In this document: piece by piece, positions 1-8,018 of the stretch
Position numbering within the stretch: position 1 is the stretch's first letter
How the letters are laid out: every line of letters starts with the position of its first letter
Source: HGM04593 sp045647885
GTDB taxonomy: Bacteria; Bacteroidota; Bacteroidia; Bacteroidales; Bacteroidaceae
DNA length: 64,000 bases
Assembly: GCA_045647885.1 (NCBI GenBank)
Contig: JAZRMX010000014.1
Coordinates: forward strand, 62,001-126,000
Reading direction: 5' to 3'
Program-made: the position numbers and the translations under genes
Notes under the pieces: model-generated
Databases searched by the model: none
What the model saw: only the letters and a program-made list of their open reading frames with translations
Told to the model about the DNA's origin: nothing

Positions 1-91
1 CTATAAAGGGGTTCACAAGCTCGGCGGGCTCTTGCGCGATGCTGTTGGTTATCAACGCCCACAAAAGGATTATGGTAACTTCCTTTCTCAT
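1..91 (-). CDS. Probable GH92 alpha-mannosidase, N-terminal fragment
   Basis: The minus strand opens with ATG at 91 and runs off the left edge, giving 30 codons. The translation shows a Sec-type signal (MRKEVTIILLWALITNSIAQ) followed by the residues LVNPFI. The start of mature GH92 exo-alpha-mannosidases is typically VNPFIGT, so this is the likely family; the call rests on that short match and on context. It begins 5 bases after the stop of a ROK sugar kinase and lies in the same operon as a GH5-type mannanase, consistent with breakdown of mannose-containing glycans in the periplasm. The catalytic part lies outside the window. Confidence 0.55.
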   Translation of the reverse strand, partial: MRKEVTIILLWALITNSIAQEPAELVNPFI

Positions 92-96
92 CTGAA

Positions 97-1197
97 CTAT
101 TTTTTGTCAAGTTCGTTGAGGGCAAAGGCGTATGCTCCCACAGAAACAGCCTTGCTTGCACCAAGTTTTGATATGGCAATTCCGGTGCGTTTGTGGTAGT
201 CGTAATCTACATACTTTTCTTGCCCGTAAACCTTTATTTTTTTTGTTTCTCCTTTAGCAAAAAGCTCGAATTCATCGGGGTTTTCCAGGTTGTATACGCT
301 CATCTGTACGAGGTTCAGCTCATCGCCCTGCAGGGTGCGAATTTTTGAGCGCATCTCCTCGAGCAATGCCGGCATAATCCATCTGCTTGCTGCGGAAATT
401 CCTCCTCCGATGACAACCAGTCCGTCTATAATGGTTACAGCTGTGGCTATGGCTGCGCCGGCTGTTCTTCCCACCTCGGCAAAGGTCTCGCGTGCGGAAG
501 TAGTGTCACCTTCGCGTGTTCCGTCTGCAATCTCACAAATATCTTTCGGGGTGAGCCCGTGTGTGGCATTTCCAATCTTTTCCCCATATATGCGTATTAC
601 TGAACGTATGGCAACACCTTCTTCTACAATAATTTCTGGCTTGCCCTTGTGGGGAAGGCAGAATGTCTCTACGCAGGAATTATCGCCACGGTTCAGCCTG
701 CCGTCAATAACAACGCCTATGCCGAAACCGGTACCAAGGGTGTAACCTATGAGGTTCTTGTACTGTTTTACCGAGCCGGTTTCTTTTAGTCGGCGGTTAA
801 TCTCAGGCAAGGTTCCGCAAAGTGCTTCGCCGTAGGCAAAGAGGTCGCCGTCGTTGTTTATGTATACCGGTATGCCAAACTTGCTCTCGAGAAAGGCTTT
901 CAGCGCAACGCCCTCGCGGAAGGAGGGGAAATTGGGGAGGTAACCGCCTATTATGCCGTTGGGGTAGTCGGCGGGGCCGGGGAATGCAAAGCTTATTGCC
1001 ACGGGCTTCTCCCCGAGCTTGGATATTATCTGTGAAAATCCGTCTACCATATTTTGCAAGCAGAGGTCGAGGTCGTGGGCTTGCGACGGGAGCGTAATGG
1101 GCTCGGTGATAAATTCTCCGGCTTGCATCGCGCCGAAAACAAAATTTGTTCCACCCGCGTCGAGGGTAGCTACTATGCGGTTGTCTTTTGTGTACAT
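97..1197 (-). CDS. ROK-family sugar kinase
   Basis: A 366-residue ROK (repressor, ORF, kinase) protein, presumably phosphorylating a hexose in the cytoplasm with ATP. Visible: the N-terminal phosphate-binding DAGGTN (residues 13-18), the catalytic aspartate region INNDGDLFAYGEAL, the glycine-rich GTGFGIG segment, and the ADP-binding VVIGGGISAASR. There is no N-terminal helix-turn-helix, so it is a kinase rather than a ROK repressor. The usual CXCGXXGCXE zinc motif of classical ROK glucokinases is not seen; the equivalent stretch reads ETFCLPHKGKPE. It lies between a mannanase (10 bases upstream) and a probable GH92 mannosidase (5 bases downstream), which suggests mannose or a derivative as substrate; that is inference. 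Confidence 0.85.
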   Translation of the reverse strand: MYTKDNRIVATLDAGGTNFVFGAMQAGEFITEPITLPSQAHDLDLCLQNMVDGFSQIISKLGEKPVAISFAFPGPADYPNGIIGGYLPNFPSFREGVALKAFLESKFGIPVYINNDGDLFAYGEALCGTLPEINRRLKETGSVKQYKNLIGYTLGTGFGIGVVIDGRLNRGDNSCVETFCLPHKGKPEIIVEEGVAIRSVIRIYGEKIGNATHGLTPKDICEIADGTREGDTTSARETFAEVGRTAGAAIATAVTIIDGLVVIGGGISAASRWIMPALLEEMRSKIRTLQGDELNLVQMSVYNLENPDEFELFAKGETKKIKVYGQEKYVDYDYHKRTGIAISKLGASKAVSVGAYAFALNELDKK

Positions 1198-1207
1198 AAG
1201 GCTGTGT

Positions 1208-2494
1208 CTATTTTATAGTTTCTGTGAAGTCTTTTATTATTGCAATAGTGGTGGTATCGTTGTCGAATACAGAGTACCACCCCTGAGGCTCGTGAGGCGG
1301 GTCGCACAAGTAGTCGTCGCCCTCCTGCCACACAAGTTCTCTTGCTCTTCCGTTGCCGCCCCAGCCCCAGAAATTACATCCGGTCAAGGGACCACCCTTG
1401 TCGATACTCTTTTTAACTTCTTCGAAGATAAAACGATAATATTGGTCGCGGCTCTCTGTGGGTATCCCGCAACCAGCCTGGTTGCCTTGGCGCGGGTAAC
1501 CGAACTCCTCAATAACAAGGGGTTTGTTGAGCTTTTCTGCGAGAGTTATATGCTCGTCTATGTATATCTTGCTTTTTTCGCAAGCCCGGACAATGTCCCT
1601 GTCGGGGTTCTCGCGCGACGCCCATCCCCAGTTCGCCGGCCAGATGTGTATAGTCAAGTAGTCGATGTTCTTGTCGGCGTGTATGCGCTCACACAATTCT
1701 CTGTCGGCCTCGCAACCAATATAGCCTTCGCTTCCTGTGGAGACGAGGTGGTTGGGGTCTATATTTTTTATTAGTGTCGCTGCGTGGGCAATCCATTTGG
1801 CAAAACTCTCTTTGGTGTCTTTTGCAAAGGGGCGTGGCTCGTTGCATAGCTGCCACGACATTATTGCCGGCTCGTCTTTGTAATAGCGGTTGGTGATGCT
1901 GTTCTTGCGTGCAACAATCTGTCGTATAAAGTCGTAGTACATCTCTTGTGCCTTCTCACATCGCGAGAAATTTGCCGAGTATTCGACATATCTGTTGTAA
2001 CCTCCCTCTTCGTTGGTGTTGGGCGAGTCGCCGTAACCGCACTCTTTCAGGTAGAAACCATAGCCGCCACTCCAGTCCCAGGCGTTGTTCAGGTATATAA
2101 CAGCTGTCATATCGCGTTTTTCAAGCTCGGCAAGGGTGTAGTCGAGCCCTTGTAGCAGGGTGTCGTTAAGTTCTCCCGGTGCTGTTTGCAGGTATGGCTT
2201 TGCAGGGTTGGCAAGAGTGCTGCCTGCGTCGGGGCCTGCGAGTATGCGCAGGTTGTTTATTCCCAACGCTTTAAGGTTGTCCAATTCTTGGGCGAGGCGT
2301 TCGCGGTTGCCACCGCTTCCTTCCGAGGCGAGTATGGTGGCGTACCACAAGTTTGTGCCTATGTAGTTATAGTTCTTGCCGTTTTTTATGAGCTTTGTTC
2401 CGTCTGTTTTAACAAATTGCTCGTTTTCTCCGGTGCAGGAGACGGCGAAAAAGAGGACTGTTGCTGCCGCTGTTGTTATAAGTTTTTTTATCAT
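1208..2494 (-). CDS. GH5-type endo-beta-mannanase lipoprotein
   Basis: A 428-residue secreted glycoside hydrolase. I chose ATG at 2494 over a longer frame reaching 2605 because it opens a lipoprotein signal, MIKKLITTAAATVLFFAVSC, with the lipid-anchored Cys after FAVS. The mature N-terminus (KNGKNYNYIGTNLWY, then LKALGINNLRI) is typical of GH5 subfamily 7-like mannanases. The acid/base Glu is E219 in QLCNEPRP and the nucleophile is in VIEEFGYPRQG (E329 or E330). It likely hydrolyses beta-1,4-mannan at the cell surface or in the periplasm. It is the first gene of an operon continuing into the ROK kinase and the probable GH92 enzyme. Subfamily is from memory, not from a search. Confidence 0.85.
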   Translation of the reverse strand: MIKKLITTAAATVLFFAVSCTGENEQFVKTDGTKLIKNGKNYNYIGTNLWYATILASEGSGGNRERLAQELDNLKALGINNLRILAGPDAGSTLANPAKPYLQTAPGELNDTLLQGLDYTLAELEKRDMTAVIYLNNAWDWSGGYGFYLKECGYGDSPNTNEEGGYNRYVEYSANFSRCEKAQEMYYDFIRQIVARKNSITNRYYKDEPAIMSWQLCNEPRPFAKDTKESFAKWIAHAATLIKNIDPNHLVSTGSEGYIGCEADRELCERIHADKNIDYLTIHIWPANWGWASRENPDRDIVRACEKSKIYIDEHITLAEKLNKPLVIEEFGYPRQGNQAGCGIPTESRDQYYRFIFEEVKKSIDKGGPLTGCNFWGWGGNGRARELVWQEGDDYLCDPPHEPQGWYSVFDNDTTTIAIIKDFTETIK

Positions 2495-2522
2495 TTTTTC
2501 TTGGTCTGTAATGGTTGTTTTG

Positions 2523-2530
2523 CGAAGATA
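2523..2530 (-). promoter_or_regulatory. Possible -7 box for the mannanase operon
   Basis: On the minus strand the bases read TATCTTCG, a common variant of the Bacteroidota -7 element, about 30 bases upstream of the chosen ATG at 2494. No clear TTG is seen 19-21 bases further upstream, so the call is tentative. Confidence 0.4.
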
Positions 2531-2621
2531 AGAAATTGTATTCACTAAATGAATTTTATAGGTACTCTTCTCTGTTTTTTCATTTAATAATGTGTAAAAT
2601 CGCATTTTCTTTGCTTAATCA

Positions 2622-2651
2622 TTGACTTTTTATGAACAATTTTTATCTTTG
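2622..2651 (+). promoter_or_regulatory. Bacteroidota-type promoter of the etfBA operon
   Basis: TTG at 2622-2624 and TATCTTTG at 2644-2651 are separated by 19 bases, the canonical -33/-7 arrangement for the Bacteroides primary sigma factor. It lies 73 bases upstream of the etfB start and is the only strong promoter seen before the seven-gene operon. Confidence 0.8.
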
Positions 2652-2723
2652 CACAGAATATGGGGTCCCTTTTTTGCGCAGGAGTGTTGCTCGGCGCGGT
2701 GGAATCCAGAAAAGATAACGCTT

Positions 2724-3596
2724 ATGAGTTTGAATATTATAGTTTTGGCAAAGCAGGTGCCCGACACGCGTAACGTGGGGTCGCAGGCGATGAATGCCGA
2801 CGGAACAGTAAACCGTTCGGCTCTCGCAGCAGTCTTCAATCCCGATGACCTTTGCGCTCTGGAGCAGGCTTTGCGTATAAAAGAGAATAATTCCGGTAGC
2901 AAAATAACCGTGCTGACTATGGGTCCCAAGCGCGCAACCGAGCTTTTGCGCGAGGCGCTTTACCGTGGAGCCGATGAAGCAATCCTCTTGTCGGATATTG
3001 CTTTTGCCGGTGCCGACACGCTTGCTACCTCTTATGCCTTATCGACTGCGATACGCAAAATAGGCAATTTTGATATAATTCTTTGCGGTCGTCAGGCTAT
3101 CGACGGTGATACTGCACAGGTGGGCCCTCAAGTAGCTCAAATGCTATCTTTGCCACAGATTACCTGTGTGCGCAAGGTGGTGGAGCTTTCACAGGGTACT
3201 ATTCTTGCCGAGCGTTCCATAGAGAACGGTACCGAGCTTGTCAAGGCCTCGTTGCCTCTGTTGCTTACCGTGGAGGGGTCGGCTGCACCTTGTCGCCCCC
3301 GTAACGCCTATCGTATGCTGCGCTTCCATCGTGCCGCAACCCCCTCGGAGCAGGCTGCCGAAGGTTATGCATACAAGGCACAGGCACAAGCCGATGAGGC
3401 TCTCACCATAAAGGAGTGGGCTCTTGCCGATATCGACGGCGATGCTTCGCGTTGCGGTCTTTCGGGCTCTCCCACAAAGGTGAAGGCTGTGAACAATATT
3501 GTATTCAAGGCGAAGGAGAGTAAACGCTACACTGCCGACAGCGAGCAGGTGAAATCTCTTGTTGCCGAGCTTTTGTCCAACCACACAATAGGATAA
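2724..3596 (+). CDS. etfB: Electron transfer flavoprotein beta subunit
   Basis: A 290-residue EtfB, the small subunit of the FAD/AMP heterodimer that takes electrons from acyl-CoA dehydrogenases. The start MSLNIIVLAKQVPDT at 2724 matches the family N-terminus; upstream in-frame codons are untranslated leader containing the promoter. The family nucleotide-binding core is visible in LCGRQAIDGDTAQVGPQVA, and GADEAILLSD is conserved. EtfA follows 3 bases after the stop, then acyl-CoA dehydrogenase overlaps, so the three redox partners are co-transcribed. Whether the complex runs fatty-acid oxidation, reduction of enoyl-CoA or another acyl-CoA reaction in this anaerobe is not shown by the sequence. 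Confidence 0.93.
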   Translation: MSLNIIVLAKQVPDTRNVGSQAMNADGTVNRSALAAVFNPDDLCALEQALRIKENNSGSKITVLTMGPKRATELLREALYRGADEAILLSDIAFAGADTLATSYALSTAIRKIGNFDIILCGRQAIDGDTAQVGPQVAQMLSLPQITCVRKVVELSQGTILAERSIENGTELVKASLPLLLTVEGSAAPCRPRNAYRMLRFHRAATPSEQAAEGYAYKAQAQADEALTIKEWALADIDGDASRCGLSGSPTKVKAVNNIVFKAKESKRYTADSEQVKSLVAELLSNHTIG

Positions 3597-3599
3597 GTT

Positions 3600-4619
3600 A
3601 TGAACAATATATTGGTATATTGCGAGTTGAACGATGCGCAGGTGGCCCCTGTCAGCCTTGAGCTGTTAAGCGAGGGCCGTTGCTTGGCCGACAAATTAGG
3701 CGTTGCTCTTGAGGCCGTTGCATTGGGCTCCGGTTTGCAGAATGTTGCCGCACAGGTTTTTCCTTACGGTGTGGATACTCTGCACCTTTTCGACGATGCC
3801 CGTCTGTCGCCCTACACAACCTTGCCCCACGCTTCGGCACTGTGCAAGCTTGTAAGGGAGAATGACTATCAGATATTCCTGCTGGGCGCAACCGTTACAG
3901 GTCGCGACCTTGCTCCCCGTCTTACCGCCGAGCTGCATTGTGGCCTTACCGCCGATTGCACCTCACTGGAGATTGGTGATTACGAGGACAAAAAAGCCGG
4001 TCAGACGGTAAAGGATTTGCTTTATCAGATACGCCCTGCCTTTGGTGGAAATATCGTGGCAACTATCGTGAACCCTTACCACCGCCCACAGATGGCGACA
4101 GTTCGCGAGGGTGTGATGCCCTTGAGAAAGGTGCGTGGCTGCGATTATCGTGGCGCAGTGGTTGAGCATAACGTTGCCGACTATGTGAGTGAGGCCGATT
4201 TCGTGGTCTCTGTAATAGAGCGTCACGTGAAGCCTGCCGAGAATAACCTGAAACACGCTCCCATTGTGGTGGCCGGTGGTTACGGAATGGGTTGCAAGGA
4301 GAATTTTGATATGCTCTTCACTCTCGCCCGTCTGTTGCACGGCGAGGTGGGCGCGACACGTGCAGCGGTGGATGCCGGTTTTGCCACCCGCGACCGCCAG
4401 ATTGGTCAAACTGGTCTCACCGTGCGTCCGAAAGTATATTTTGCTTGCGGAATATCGGGGCAGGTACAGCACATCGCAGGTATGCAGGAAAGCGGAATAA
4501 TAATATCTATAAACAACGACCCCGACGCTCCCATAAACACCATAGCCGACTATGTTGTTACGGGAAGGGTTGAAGATGTAATTCCGCAAATAATAACACA
4601 TTATCAGCAGAAACAATGA
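3600..4619 (+). CDS. etfA: Electron transfer flavoprotein alpha subunit
   Basis: A 339-residue EtfA carrying the catalytic FAD. The N-terminal domain pairs with EtfB (FLLGATVTGRDLAPRLTAEL). The C-terminal FAD domain holds the family signature region from VVAGGYGMG through YFACGISGQVQHIAGM to INNDPDAPINTIADYVV, with the usual closing segment GRVEDVIPQI. The ATG at 3600 follows the etfB stop by 3 bases and the stop overlaps the next start by 4 bases (ATGA), so translation of the three genes is coupled. Length is normal for the family. Confidence 0.93.
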   Translation: MNNILVYCELNDAQVAPVSLELLSEGRCLADKLGVALEAVALGSGLQNVAAQVFPYGVDTLHLFDDARLSPYTTLPHASALCKLVRENDYQIFLLGATVTGRDLAPRLTAELHCGLTADCTSLEIGDYEDKKAGQTVKDLLYQIRPAFGGNIVATIVNPYHRPQMATVREGVMPLRKVRGCDYRGAVVEHNVADYVSEADFVVSVIERHVKPAENNLKHAPIVVAGGYGMGCKENFDMLFTLARLLHGEVGATRAAVDAGFATRDRQIGQTGLTVRPKVYFACGISGQVQHIAGMQESGIIISINNDPDAPINTIADYVVTGRVEDVIPQIITHYQQKQ

Positions 4620-6319
4620 ACTACTATAGCGACAATAAAGCATTACAGCACTATCTGAAACACCCACTCCTGCAGCGTATCGTGGCAATGAAGGAGCGCG
4701 GTTATGCAGAGTGTGGCGAGTATAATTATGCTCCTGTGGATTTTGAAGAGGCCTGCAAGGGGTACGAAGAGGTGCTCAATCTTGTGGGTGAGCTTTGTGC
4801 CGAGGTTATTGCGCCCAATGCGGCGCGCATCGAGGAGGAGGGCCCTTCACTCGAGAATGGTCGCGTGAAATACGCTCCGGCTACCGAGGAGAATTTTTCT
4901 CTTTTCCGCGAAGCCGGGCTTATGGGCGTTTCGCTCCCACGTAAATACGGCGGTCTGAACTTCCCTGTGGCAGTCTTTACAATGATGCAGGATGTTGTCT
5001 GCCGTGCCGATGCTGCCTTTGGTAACCTTTGGGGGTTGCAGGATTGCGCCGAAACAATCTACAATTTCGGTACTGCGGAGCAGTGTGAGCGCATATTGCC
5101 ACGAATAAGTGCCGGTGAAACTATGTCTATGGACCTCACCGAGCCCGACGCCGGCAGCGACTTGCAGAGTGTACGCCTGAAGGCTACATACAGCGAGGAG
5201 GATAACTGCTGGTATCTCGATGGTGTTAAACGCTTTATAACCAATGGCGACAGTGATGTACATCTGGTTCTCGCACGTAGCGAGGAGGGCAGTGTCGATG
5301 GTCGTGGCCTTTCGCTATTTATTTGTGAAAAGAAATGTGGCAAAATAAAGACACGCCGCATCGAGGATAAAATGGGTATCCACGGCTCGCCCACTTGCGA
5401 GGTTGTTTTCGACCACGCTCCTGCCGAGCTTTGCGGTAGCCGCAAGATGGGACTCATAAAATATGTGATGTCGCTTATGAACGGTGCGCGTTTGGGTATT
5501 GCCACACAGAGCGTGGCTTTGGCACAGGCTGCGTATGAAGAGGCACTTGCTTATGCCCGTGAGCGTAAACAGTTTGGCAAGAATATCATAACTCTTGCTC
5601 CTGTGTATGAGATGCTTGGTACTATGCAGGCCCGTCTCGACGCGGCACGCAGCCTTCTTTATGAGACCGCACGCAACGTGGATATGAATTACCAATTCTC
5701 CGACCTTGCGCGCGAGCGCACCCTCACTCCCGAGGAGCGTTTGGAGTCCAAGGCTTTCTCCAAGAAGGCCGACGCCCTCACCCCCATCGTAAAAGGTATG
5801 GCAAGTGAAATTGCCAATAAAAATGCCTACGACTCGGTACAGGTACACGGCGGTTCGGGTTATATGCGCGACTATACTTGCGAGAGACTTTATCGCGACG
5901 CACGCATTACATCCATTTACGAGGGTACCACTCAGTTGCAGGTTGTGGCTGCCATACGCTACGCAACGGGCGGTTTTTACACCCGGTTGTTGCAGGAGTA
6001 TCTCTCAAAAGAGGTACCGGCAAGTCTTCAATCGCTCAAGGAGCGCGTAGAGGCTATGGCGAAGTTTTACGACGAGGCGTTGCAGGTGGTGCAGTCGTTT
6101 GAAAATCAGGAGATTCTCGATTTCCTCTCACGCCGTCTCTACGAAACAGCGGCATACAGCATTATGTCGGCCTTGTTGTTGCTCGACGCTGTGTCCGACG
6201 AGGAACTTTTCACCCCGTCACTCGAACGCTTTGTGGCTATTGCCGAGGCTGAAATTGCAGCGCACACTACATTTATAAAGAATTTTACACCCGAATTATT
6301 AACTAAATACAAAAAATAA
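4616..6319 (+). CDS. Acyl-CoA dehydrogenase with C-terminal extension
   Basis: A 567-residue FAD-dependent acyl-CoA dehydrogenase, longer than the about 380 residues of simple short/medium-chain enzymes. The N-terminal domain, the central beta-barrel (MSMDLTEPDAGSDLQSV, RFITNGDSDVHLVLAR) and the helical C-domain (YARERKQFGKNI, VQVHGGSGYMRDYTCERLYRDARI) are all intact. The catalytic base is probably the Glu of SIYEGTTQLQ. The last 110 residues or so form an extra helical region seen in long acyl-CoA dehydrogenases. It overlaps etfA by 4 bases, so EtfAB is its likely electron acceptor. Substrate chain length cannot be judged. Confidence 0.92.
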   Translation: MNYYSDNKALQHYLKHPLLQRIVAMKERGYAECGEYNYAPVDFEEACKGYEEVLNLVGELCAEVIAPNAARIEEEGPSLENGRVKYAPATEENFSLFREAGLMGVSLPRKYGGLNFPVAVFTMMQDVVCRADAAFGNLWGLQDCAETIYNFGTAEQCERILPRISAGETMSMDLTEPDAGSDLQSVRLKATYSEEDNCWYLDGVKRFITNGDSDVHLVLARSEEGSVDGRGLSLFICEKKCGKIKTRRIEDKMGIHGSPTCEVVFDHAPAELCGSRKMGLIKYVMSLMNGARLGIATQSVALAQAAYEEALAYARERKQFGKNIITLAPVYEMLGTMQARLDAARSLLYETARNVDMNYQFSDLARERTLTPEERLESKAFSKKADALTPIVKGMASEIANKNAYDSVQVHGGSGYMRDYTCERLYRDARITSIYEGTTQLQVVAAIRYATGGFYTRLLQEYLSKEVPASLQSLKERVEAMAKFYDEALQVVQSFENQEILDFLSRRLYETAAYSIMSALLLLDAVSDEELFTPSLERFVAIAEAEIAAHTTFIKNFTPELLTKYKK

Positions 6320-6320
6320 A

Positions 6321-6902
6321 ATGGAAAAGATTACAAACAAAAAGATACGTGTGGCTTACACACTTATTTCTCATCGTAACGGCGAAAGTGAAGAGGTTGA
6401 AAAGACAACACGTGAGCAGCCTTTTGAGTTCCTTTCAGGTGTGGGTTACACACTCGACGCTTTCGAGGATAACCTCAAGGATTTGAAGAAAGGCGACTCT
6501 TTCGACTTTACAATCCCCTTTGCCGATGCTTATGGCGAGTATGATCCCGACCACGTTCAGGATTTTCACCGCGAGGTGTTTACCATCGATGGCAAGTTTG
6601 ATTCTGCACACATCTACGCTGGTAATGTTGTGGAGATGATGCGTGCCGACGGTTCTCCCATCCTTGGTACCGTTAAGGAGGTTACTCCCTTTAAGGTGGT
6701 GATGGACTTCAATCACCCTCTTGCAGGCTGCGACTTGCAGTTCTTTGGTAACGTGGTTGATTCGCGCAATGCTACCGAGGCTGAAATGAAGAAATTCTAC
6801 GACGCTTTGCGTGCATCGCAGCAGGGCTGTGGCGGTTGCAGTGGTTGCAACGGCGGCGGTTGTGGCGATGGTTGCGACAGTGGTTGTGGCGGTTGCCATT
6901 GA
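6321..6902 (+). CDS. slyD: SlyD-like FKBP peptidyl-prolyl isomerase with Cys-rich tail
   Basis: A 193-residue cytoplasmic FKBP-type isomerase/chaperone of the SlyD type: an FKBP fold interrupted by an insert-in-flap chaperone domain (about residues 70-125), with GVGYTLDAFEDNLKDLKKGD and FADAYGEYDPDHV as typical segments. The tail from about residue 168 is Cys- and Gly-rich (GCGGCSGCNGGGCGDG and onward, ending CGGCH), counterpart of the metal-binding tail of E. coli SlyD, which is His-rich. Nickel or zinc binding is therefore likely. It starts 1 base after the acyl-CoA dehydrogenase stop and sits in the same operon; a role in metal supply is inference. Confidence 0.88.
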   Translation: MEKITNKKIRVAYTLISHRNGESEEVEKTTREQPFEFLSGVGYTLDAFEDNLKDLKKGDSFDFTIPFADAYGEYDPDHVQDFHREVFTIDGKFDSAHIYAGNVVEMMRADGSPILGTVKEVTPFKVVMDFNHPLAGCDLQFFGNVVDSRNATEAEMKKFYDALRASQQGCGGCSGCNGGGCGDGCDSGCGGCH

Positions 6903-6923
6903 TTTATAAAGGATTAAAATGCT

Positions 6924-8000
6924 ATGAATAGTTTTGGAACACTTTTACGCCTTACCACCTTTGGCGAATCGCACGGGGTAGCTATAGGTGGTGTGCTTGA
7001 TGGTTTTCCTGCCGGTATTGTTATTGATGAGGATTTTGTGCGCTCGGAGATGCAACGTCGTCGTCCCGGGCAGAGTGCCGTGACTACCTCACGCAACGAA
7101 GCCGACGAGGTGCAATTCCTTTCTGGTGTTTTTGAGGGGCGTTCAACCGGTACACCCATAGCTTTTGTTATAAAGAACACCAATAATCATAGCAACGATT
7201 ACGATAACCTGCGCACAGCTTATCGCCCCTCCCACGCCGACTACGTCTATGACGTTAAGTATGGTATACGCGACCACAGAGGTGGCGGCCGCTCTTCGGC
7301 ACGTGAAACTGCTGTGAGAGTGTGTGCCGGCGCACTGGCAAAGCTTGCTTTGCAACAGCTTGGAATCTCGGTGCAGGCCTACACTTCGCAGGTGGGAGAT
7401 ATTGTGCTGGAGAAACCTTATACGGCATACGACCTTTCGCTTGCCGAGAGCAACATTGTGCGTTGCCCCGACCAGGAGAAGGCTGCCGCGATGGAAAAGC
7501 TCATTCTCGAAGTAAAGGGTGACGGAGATACCGTGGGCGGCGTTGTCACTTGTGTGGCAAAGGGTGTTCCTGTGGGACTTGGCGAGCCTTTGTATAATAA
7601 ATTGTCGGCATCTTTGGCGTCGGCAATGCTTTCGATAAATGCTGCGAAGGGTTTCGATTTTGGTAACGGTTTTGCCGCTGCTTATGGTCGTGGATCGCAA
7701 CAGAACGATATTTTCTATAACAACGAAGGTGTTATTGCTACCCGCACTAATAACAGTGGTGGGGTGCAGGGCGGTATATCGAATGGTAATGATATATATT
7801 TCCGCGTGGCATTCAAGCCTGTGGCAACAATTCTTATGGAGCAGCCCACGGTGTCGCCTTCCGCTGAGGAGACTATTGTAAAGGCTCGTGGCCGTCACGA
7901 TCCTTGTGTTGTGCCACGTGCTGTTCCGGTTGTAGAGGCTATGGCTGCGCTTGTGTTGCTCGACCATTATATGATACAAAAGGCGCATTTGAAATTTTGA
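6924..8000 (+). CDS. aroC: Chorismate synthase
   Basis: A 358-residue chorismate synthase converting 5-enolpyruvylshikimate 3-phosphate to chorismate with reduced FMN, the last common step of aromatic amino acid synthesis. Clear signatures: the N-terminus LLRLTTFGESHGVAIGGVLDG, RRRPGQSAVTTSRNEADEV, the RHDPCVVPRAVPVVEAMAA block, and YGIRDHRGGGRSSARETA in between. Length is standard. The ATG follows an AAAGGA ribosome-binding site. It is embedded in the etf operon, 21 bases after slyD, with no other aro gene nearby. Confidence 0.97.
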   Translation: MNSFGTLLRLTTFGESHGVAIGGVLDGFPAGIVIDEDFVRSEMQRRRPGQSAVTTSRNEADEVQFLSGVFEGRSTGTPIAFVIKNTNNHSNDYDNLRTAYRPSHADYVYDVKYGIRDHRGGGRSSARETAVRVCAGALAKLALQQLGISVQAYTSQVGDIVLEKPYTAYDLSLAESNIVRCPDQEKAAAMEKLILEVKGDGDTVGGVVTCVAKGVPVGLGEPLYNKLSASLASAMLSINAAKGFDFGNGFAAAYGRGSQQNDIFYNNEGVIATRTNNSGGVQGGISNGNDIYFRVAFKPVATILMEQPTVSPSAEETIVKARGRHDPCVVPRAVPVVEAMAALVLLDHYMIQKAHLKF

Positions 8001-8018
8001 ATGTAAATTTACTTTACT

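Noticed and set aside
6435..6899. Minus-strand open frame opposite slyD with an Ala/Thr repeat-like start
   Set aside because: Its low complexity is the complement of the Cys/Gly tail codons of slyD.
6825..6899. GGT/TGT-rich tract as a simple-sequence (phase-variation) repeat
   Set aside because: Codons vary and encode a functional-looking Cys/Gly tail; no uniform repeat unit that would slip.
7143..7988. Long minus-strand open frame opposite aroC (281 codons)
   Set aside because: Shadow of chorismate synthase, whose motifs are unambiguous; the antisense translation has no recognisable domain.
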